From NCBI RefSeq assembly GCF_021018805.1, contig NC_086249.1, positions 77,402,472-77,466,471 on the forward strand: DNA of 64,000 nt, given 5' to 3'. Position 1 is the first letter of the stretch. Every line of letters starts with the position of its first letter. The translations under genes were made by a program, and so were the position numbers. This document shows positions 56,823 through 64,000 of this stretch, in pieces. This DNA comes from Prinia subflava. Taxonomy: Eukaryota > Chordata > Aves > Passeriformes > Cisticolidae. Under the pieces are notes generated by a model that worked only from the letters and a program-made list of their open reading frames with translations, did not search any database and was not told the origin of the DNA.

Positions 56823-57360
56823 GTAAGCTTTAATTGTTGTATAAATGTTACTTTAGCTGTGTAAAATAAAATACAAGTATTGCTCCATTGAACAAGACAG
56901 GCTTTTAACTGACAGAACTATTTTTAACATTACGGGATAAATTTTGCTTCACACGGATCTCATGGCTGAGTTGCAATAGCTGGATGAATACATGTGATGA
57001 GTGAAATTGTGTTAGTTGCTTTTGTTACTGCCCTTCACTTGCAGTGATCCCGGACTCTGGGTAAGTTTGCAAATAATGACAGGTTTAGAGGAGGGTTTAT
57101 TTGTGCTCACTAATGCTGTGTGAGACTCCACCTATTAGCAAAATTATAATCTTGCTACTTTATCTGCTGGTTTACATTGAACACAAATGCTGTGCCAGAA
57201 CTGATAGCTTGCCAAATCTGTCTTCTCACCCTTCTCTGCAAAATCTTGGAGGAAGGCAGCAGTGCCACGTGGCATCAGAAAGTCTAAGGACACTGCCACC
57301 CACCTCTCTCTCCAGCTGCCATTTTGCATTCCTCTCCAGCACTGCAGAACCCAATACTCT

Positions 57361-57361
<1 letters not shown>

Positions 57362-57396
<35 letters not shown>
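57362..57396. repeat. Poly(A) tract, A35
   Basis: Thirty-five uninterrupted A followed by GGAAAAA, in intron 7. There is no AATAAA signal or recognisable gene body immediately upstream, so it does not look like the tail of a retrocopy. It is the longest homopolymer in the window. Confidence 0.95.
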
Positions 57397-57398
<2 letters not shown>

Positions 57399-58420
57399 AA
57401 AAAATGCAGTCGGCATAGTCACTAATGCACCACAGTCAGTCCAGGGAAACCATCTTTCAAGGAATGAAGAGCTGATTTCCACCTCACCCGTTCTCCAACA
57501 AACAGATTGCTGCACAGCCATTAGTGTCAGAAATGAAATACTCTTTTATTACTTTCCTTCTCCTGCCTGTCCAAGTTTGCTTTAGTTACTTGCCTGACTG
57601 AACTCCAGAGTGGCATTTCCAAAGTTGCTGGTATTGTTCCAAATAGGTCATCCTCTGCAAAAAAATTCCCCACCGTGCTTTCCAAAAACTGCACGCCATG
57701 CTGTGAAAAAAAATGTCCCTGTCCCCATTTAACTTTCTGCTTTTGCTCCACATGACTAGAATAGAAACCTACGTGCAGGATGGAGATATGTATTTCTTGT
57801 TTGGTGCCATCTGATTTGAGGCTCTATTTGTATAAAAAAGTGTAGCTGCCTGTGTGCTTCCTAGTTTGAATGAAGTGAAATGCGCCTGCCTGACAGACGC
57901 ACACATCAAGCTGTTCTGTTTTCTAGAGCAGAAACCGGATTTCAGGTGCTGACTCATAAGGATACATTTCTACCAGGGGAATTTCTGATCCATTTCCTTC
58001 AAGGATTTTCAGCCCTTTATTTTGGCGTGACATTAATATTGCCCCCTTAGCCATTACGATTTCACATCCCAGCAGTTTTATCAGTGGCTGTTTCTCAGAA
58101 GAATGATAAAACTTACGTTGCAGATATCTTCCCTAGCTTAATGCATAGAAACTAAATGGGAACATATTGATTTCAGAAGACACCAAATTATTTTCCAAAG
58201 ACCCCATCTTAATAGCTTTCAAACAAGTCGTGTGCTTTCTTCTTCACATTTTTTCCCCTTTGTGCCACTTTTTACCAAATCTTCCACTTTATTTTGTCTC
58301 TTCCACTTTCTTCCCATCTCTGCTGCAGTCTGACCTCCGGTTGACAGGGAGGGGCAGCTTTAGCCTGGCTCAGTGAGATGGTGCCTTCTGCCCCCCTTGA
58401 CTTCAGTTTCACCAGTTCAG

Positions 58421-58478
58421 TGCAGATCCTGATGGGAATGCCTCACCAGTGCAGATCCTGATGGAAATGCCTCACCAG
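58421..58478. repeat. 29-bp tandem duplication
   Basis: Two adjacent copies of a 29-bp unit starting TGCAGATCCTGATGG, at 58421-58449 and 58450-58478, differ at one base (GGGAATG versus GGAAATG). A third partial unit starts with TGCA. It is a local replication-slippage product. Confidence 0.95.
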
Positions 58479-61400
58479 TGCATGTCCAACACTGCTCCTC
58501 TTTGGCTGGGAGTCACCCCATGGCTGCCTCCCAGAAAAGGTGGAAACAAGTGCACTGGACTCACATGTAGCAGCAGCAAACTGTTTGCTTGGGAGCTGAT
58601 ACCTTTGGCTCACAGGGTGAGCATCTGGAGGAGGATGCAGACCTCCCAAGAGGCTGTCCTTGGATCCACTGGGCTCCTTGCACCAGCCAGCCACCCCCTG
58701 AGCAAGGCACAGGAGAATCAGCGCAAGTGAGCACCATGTGAATGCTCCACCCTTTGGGGAAGCCACCTAAGGGCTGGGGGCAAGCACCTGTGCTTTGGCA
58801 CAGGGACTTGTGGCACAAACAACTTCGAGCATCTGGTGAGTGCAGTGGTGGGCTGGGTTCCTGCCTCTGCTTGGCCCACAGTTATCAGGCTCCTCAGGGC
58901 TGTCACCTGTTGGACCTGACAGTAATTGCCCTCTTTTCCTCCTGTTAAATAAATACCCATTCTCCAGTCACCTGCCCTCCAGGTATGAGGCCAAGTGGGC
59001 AAGAAAAAACGGTGGGAAGGGTGGTGAAGGAGACACATGCCACTCAGAGCAGCATTTGTCCTATATGCATAGGATCAGCTGGCCCCAAAGCCTGCTTTTT
59101 GGAGGTGTTTGTGAAGGAAGGATTCTAAGCTAAAGATAAGAGTTAGCTGGGGGAGAAAGACAGAAATTGCAAATCAGGCTTAATTAGCAGGAGACATTCC
59201 TTATGAATGTATTGAAGAATGTTTTTCCCTGTAGCTTTTCACAGCAGTAGAAGTGTGAGCATGTTTTTACACATGGGAGACTGATACAGGATGTTCTTTA
59301 AATACAAATCCTGCTGTTCCTTTTTAGCCACCCAATGCCAACTCCTACCTTTGTTTCCAATAGTTTGCTGAGCATACTCTGAGCCCACTCTGCCTGCGTG
59401 TTCCTGCCACAGGGATGCCAGAGCCTCTATGGCCAGTGAAGTTCTTTTATCTCTGGACAGGTTATATCCTATCAGGATACTTAGCTATTCTACTGTCATT
59501 TATGTAGAGCCATAGCAGCAACATCCTGAGTATAACTGTCTCCATTCCTTCTCATTTAACCTTTGCTGATGTTTTTAAGAACTGGTAGGTCTTTCTTCAC
59601 CCTCTTTAACAGAAATATCACTATCTTTATTCTATTTCCACATAACCTTTTATGTAACCTCCTTTGACTTATCATCTCCTTAGACTTATTTTATTATTGT
59701 TTATTGCTCATACAGTGTTGGTGCTTGGGGCCAGGAGGTCATGTGTGTGAGTTCCCAGTCACCTTGCCCCCTCCCTCCTCCTCCATACCGTCTCTGTAAA
59801 TCGCGTTGTGATTTATGGCTGAGAACATCATACAGGGATGGGTTTGAATGGATTAATTTGAAGGATTGCGGCTTAGAAAGCCAGTTAGGGGCTTAGCTGC
59901 TCTCCCTAACTTTAATGGGAGCTCTGGGGCTTTAAAGGCTGTTGCAATGAGATGCCAAAGATAATTTTTTTCATGCTAAAGTAGAACAAATACCCGATAT
60001 CTGCCAAGGTGACTTGTCACCAGAATTGCTGGCAAGAAGCCAGATCACACACAATTTATATTGAACCCATGCTACTGTCACAGAGGAGCAGTCACTGACA
60101 TCTTTGCTGATCCCAGAAGAAGCAGGGACATGCGTGTACAGGGCCCAGAAATTTCCCAGGAAAGCTCTCACAGTTCCCAGCAGGTATTCAGTCTTTCGAA
60201 TGACTGTCCCTGGAGCTCCTGGGGTCAGCTATAGCTGCAGGCTAGAGGAGCTGCCCAGTCCAGTGCCAGGTTAGCAAGAGCGTGCACACTTGGGCTGGTC
60301 CTGAGGAATCTGTACCCTGCAAGCCCTACTGCAGAACATTTCTGCAGCTGTATCTGCACCAGGGATGTGACAGGAGCTGCCTGCACATGAGTGAGTCCCC
60401 CATGTGTGGGCTGTGCCCAAACGAGAGCAGCCGACCAGTGAAACAGCAATGCAAGCTGTGCAGAGCGCCTGCATGAGTCACTGGCTGTGCTAAATCAAAT
60501 ACAAGAGATTTGATTTTCCATTTGGGAGGATTATATAATCATCATTAATTAAGCTTCAATGAGAAAAGCGGGACTGTAACCTGATGTGAAGATTCAGTAG
60601 TCCCGTGAGAGGAAGGGAGGTGGCCCGTGGGCCACTAGGACGAGGACAGCGGAGTTCCTTTTTGCTTCTGTGAGATGTGTCTATTTGCTGTCAGGTCATC
60701 AGGGTTGTTTTTGTTTTATTTGCAAATAGGAACTCTGTTCAATTTTTTATATATTTCAGGTTCTGGGTCTGTAGCCTAGATTTTAACAAGAGACATGAAT
60801 GTCTGCAAACATCTGAGGGAGGCAAGTGCATCACTGTACCTATTGACCAGTAGTACCTGATAAGAGAGTCATATCAGCATCACCAGTGAATAATACAGTG
60901 GCTCACATCCAGTCTTGCCTGAGGCCAGAGGGGGAAGGCAAGTTGTAAAGGTAACCCTCCCCAAAAGTCCAAGCAAGTGCTCAGCTCCCAGTATAAAATG
61001 TCAAATTGAGTGAGAAAAAAGTATTTTACAAAGCTGTTTAATAGCTCACTCCTATAAGAAATTATAAGATGGACTGGATTTATCCCTCCTGTGAAAATTG
61101 TGCATTTTTAAACAGACAAAGATCTCTCATAATTATATATCCAAATATTGGCTCTGGTATCCTCTTTCTGAAGTGACATACTTGCTTAAAAACTCCTGAA
61201 AGGGACAAAACCAGACTCCTTCCTTTCAAAGAGTTAACCAATATTAAAAAGGACCACCAGCATCTCTTAAGTGATAGATCTGTCTTTTCATCCAAAATGC
61301 CTGAAGCTTTTCTCTTGAAGAGGAAGATAAGCATTATGTGAAAAGAATTCCTAATCAAGTAATATAATTTTACAGTGGAATTTAAAATTGTGCATTTTTA

Positions 61401-62433
61401 TTCCAAATTACATTGAAACTCAGGAAGTATCTGGTTACTGAATGCTAATGATAGCAGATACTCTACTGTTAGCTGATACATCTTTCAGATATAATAACAA
61501 ACATCAAGAAAATTACTGTGTTGAGGAGAAAAAAATCTTAACTTTCAGATAAATTAATTGCATCTGAATTAATTTTTAAAAGAAATAAACAGTTAATACA
61601 GAAGATAGATTGATCTTGAGCCTCTTGAGGGTATGCTGAAACAAGAATAGCTCAATCCAAAACGTATGTTTTGATCAGAACAAACAGCCACATATTATTA
61701 TCTGCTATTAACAATATCATAGAAGCTGCAGATTACAATATGCAGCACTCATGCTAGGCTCTCTATGCAAAGAAAAGACACCATTCCTGTCCTAAAGAAT
61801 CTGCTTGGGATTCATATCAACATGTGATTGCCAGGGGAGAAACAGGAAGAGGAAAGAGGAGAGAGTAGATCAAAGTGGACAAGAGATGTATGGACACTGT
61901 CACTGTTACTCATCTACATAGCTACTGAGAGCAGTCTGGCTTACCACCAGCATTTTAGATTTCTTCATTATATCTATTGATTACCAAATATTCTGTTTAT
62001 CTGAGACCTGAATGAATTTATATGAAGCAATTTTGATTTTATTCTGGTCTGTTTGGCTCGTATTTTTTGAAATCACTGTTCAGTTTGTTTGACAGTCACT
62101 AAGACTGGTTCTTTAAACATTAACATCTCCTGACAAAGTAGGAAGGAGGAATTTCTTCTTTCAAATGGCATAAGCAGGAGGTTTGCTATCTTAGGAAGAT
62201 TATGTTTTACACATTCCAAGTTGAAGTAAGATGACCGAGCAACTGACTGCTGTACTATTATTAACTGAATAAAGTGGCATCTGAGGTTTTTTAAACATGC
62301 TTTCATTCCTTTAATGTGGCATGATTTCTCTCCCTAAGGATAAAAATCCTTTTGTCTGTGGTAGTGAAGGGCTTGGGTCTTTGTGTATATTATTTATTTG
62401 TAACATTCTGTCCTTAGTGTCCTGGTCTTTACC

Positions 62434-62464
62434 AAAAAAAAAAAAAAAAAATTAAAAAAAAAAA
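62434..62464. repeat. Interrupted poly(A), A18-TT-A11
   Basis: Low-complexity tract in intron 7: 18 A, then TT, then 11 A. No attached element is recognised. Confidence 0.9.
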
Positions 62465-63533
62465 TCAAACTATTATCTCTCTATAGGTAAATCAGTTTCT
62501 TTGTGTCTTATAAGATATTTGCAGGTATTTAATACTTATACAAAAGAATTTTGTGGTACTCTAGGAGCAGGTGTGATAGGTAACCACAAAAAACTGTTAA
62601 AATTCACACTAAGGAGCATCAGCTAGCTGATATATTTGAGACAACTGTTTCACCTTTCTGATTAAGTATTTAGCTTTGTCACATGAGCTTCTGATTCCTT
62701 ACTCAAGATATTTTGCCTCAATCATTTAATTGTGAAACACACAGGCCTCCATTTACCCAAGCCCACCCATTTATGGCAAGCCTAACATTTTCATTAGGCA
62801 TCTTCTGACAAAAGCACTCCAAGGCCTATATTTGACTTAATATCACCATAGCCTCAGACTTGATCCTACATTTTTCTGTGGTGCTCTCAGAAAATTCGCT
62901 ACTGAGCTTTGCTACCTCAAGATGTTGTTTTTCTTTTAAAGAGACTTGAAGAGTCATAAAGTATGATTTTTTAGAAGGTTATAAGGTTAAAAGGTTATAC
63001 CAGGATTGTATTTAAAAAAAAAAACATGTAGTGATCTCTTTTTTTAACTACACTTCAAAATTCATCAACCAAAATAGGTTGAAATTCACTGACCAGCTGC
63101 AAAAGCAGAGCCAAATAGGCTGTGCAGATAGATCTGTGGAAAGAAAAAGATACCAACAACCTGAGTCAGGCAGCAAAATAATTCAGAAGCAAATGTGAGT
63201 GGTTTTTTTCTTTCAGCTATTGTAGTTGTCATTTTCAGATGGAGATGTACTTGACAATGTGGTGGATACCTGCCTGCATCATTGAGGCTTTTAATGCTCT
63301 GGACTTTGTCAAAGGCAGCTGAGTATGAGATGGCACAGTAGCTGTTCAAAGACAGGATAACATCCAGCCAGGCCAGCTCTGTCTCATCTCTTTGGGCATA
63401 TTCATTCACTGCTGCTTAAGTTTATCATTTCCAAATGTTGTGAGGAAATCCCAAATTACTGCCTAGCTGTCCTACACAATAATTATTACCCTCTTACTAC
63501 TGCATTTACCTGTTGGAAATATAATCCTATTTT

Positions 63534-63613
63534 GTAAATGCCACATTCAGGAATGTATTCTGCTGTCTTCTAAGTAAATGCCACATTCAGGGATCTATTC
63601 TGCTGTCTTCTGG
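63534..63613. repeat. 40-bp tandem duplication
   Basis: Two adjacent copies starting GTAAATGCCACATTCAGG, at 63534-63573 and 63574-63613, with a few differences (GAATGTATTC versus GGATCTATTC plus the copy ends). It is a recent-looking slippage or unequal-exchange duplication in intron 7. Confidence 0.93.
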
Positions 63614-64000
63614 GAATGTGTCTCAGGCTCATGGCTGTTTACATCCAACAGCTGACATAAAAAAGCCATCTGCTCTCATTGGTGTGACTCAGTCTCTGCT
63701 TCCTTCTACAACTGGTGTCATTTGCAAGTCCATGGTTCACTAACTAGGTTAACTTATCATACCTGTGTTTTGGAGGCTACATGTGCTTATCTTATTTCCA
63801 TATCTTACAGCCCAGACTGCAAGAATTTGCTACTGAACTTGGCTCTTACAGAGAGAACCACTCCCACTGACTTCAAATGTCACAACATACTACATAGCAT
63901 GCTTGGAAGTAACTTTTCACAATGCCCATAATGCAGGTTTATAGCATTCCCATAATTTTTAAACTGGACCAGCTACAGAAATCAACAGACTTGCACTAAA

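Larger units (their letters stand above)
56823..64000 (+). other. NPAS2: NPAS2 intron 7, partial (at least 7178 bp)
   Basis: Begins GTAAGC and no acceptor is reached. I looked for the next PAS-A exon, which should encode the conserved VCFxATVRLATPQF region, and did not find it. The span contains an A35 tract, an interrupted A18/A11 tract, two short tandem duplications and a G+C-richer stretch around 58330-58920. No known transposon was recognised. Confidence 0.85.

Noticed and set aside
57100..57396. Processed retrocopy ending in the A35 tract
   Set aside because: No AATAAA signal, no recognisable coding remnant and no visible flanking duplication.
63811..63900. Possible NPAS2 exon 8 after TTACAG, reading PDCKNLLLNL
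   Set aside because: Phase and residues do not fit the conserved NPAS2 continuation of PAS-A in any frame, so the next exon is placed outside the window.

Overview
The window is vertebrate nuclear DNA, most likely from a bird. It is intron-rich and AT-leaning, and its only abundant recognisable repeat family is the CR1 LINE, in several copies on both strands and from more than one subfamily. It also holds a solo LTR with fresh-looking boundaries whose TGTCRTGG-type ends recall songbird endogenous-retrovirus LTRs. A crocodilian or turtle cannot be formally excluded from sequence alone. There is no operon, CRISPR array, tRNA, rRNA or prokaryotic gene.

The one gene I can support is the 5' part of NPAS2 (neuronal PAS domain protein 2, paralogue of CLOCK), on the + strand. 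Six coding exons are visible at 37885-37938 (ATG at 37907), 42673-42821, 45995-46086, 49358-49447, 55570-55690 and 56709-56822. All have GT/AG boundaries and compatible phases. Together they encode residues 1-199 plus the first base of codon 200: acidic N-terminus, complete bHLH, and the first part of PAS-A. The rest of PAS-A, PAS-B and the C-terminal transactivation region lie beyond 64000. The visible introns measure 4734, 3173, 3271, 6122 and 1018 bp, then at least 7178 bp.

Layout. 1-37884 has no recognisable coding exon and is most simply the large first intron and/or 5' flank of NPAS2. Inside it are a transposon cluster (two CR1 fragments plus a 1371-bp LTR, 2.7-5.3 kb), a CR1 that may be interrupted by a ~535-bp unknown segment (7.8-8.8 kb), a long old CR1 (29.6-31.0 kb), a short CpG-richer patch (31.27-31.85 kb), and a (GTGCT)12 microsatellite abutting a CR1 3' end (35.7-35.95 kb). 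37885-56822 holds the exons, with a tiny CR1 remnant in intron 3 and a ~0.8-kb CR1 in intron 5. 56823-64000 is intron 7, with a 35-A tract, two short tandem duplications and no recognisable next exon.

Function. The protein dimerises with BMAL1/ARNTL through bHLH-PAS and binds CACGTG E-boxes in the circadian clock. The residues reported as heme ligands or neighbours in mammalian NPAS2 PAS-A (His119, Cys170, His171) are all present. I found no undescribed multi-gene system. The most useful second-look items are two substitutions near the PAS-A heme region, the symmetric exons that carry the ligand residues, the LTR with its target-site duplication, and the CpG-richer patch upstream of the first coding exon.
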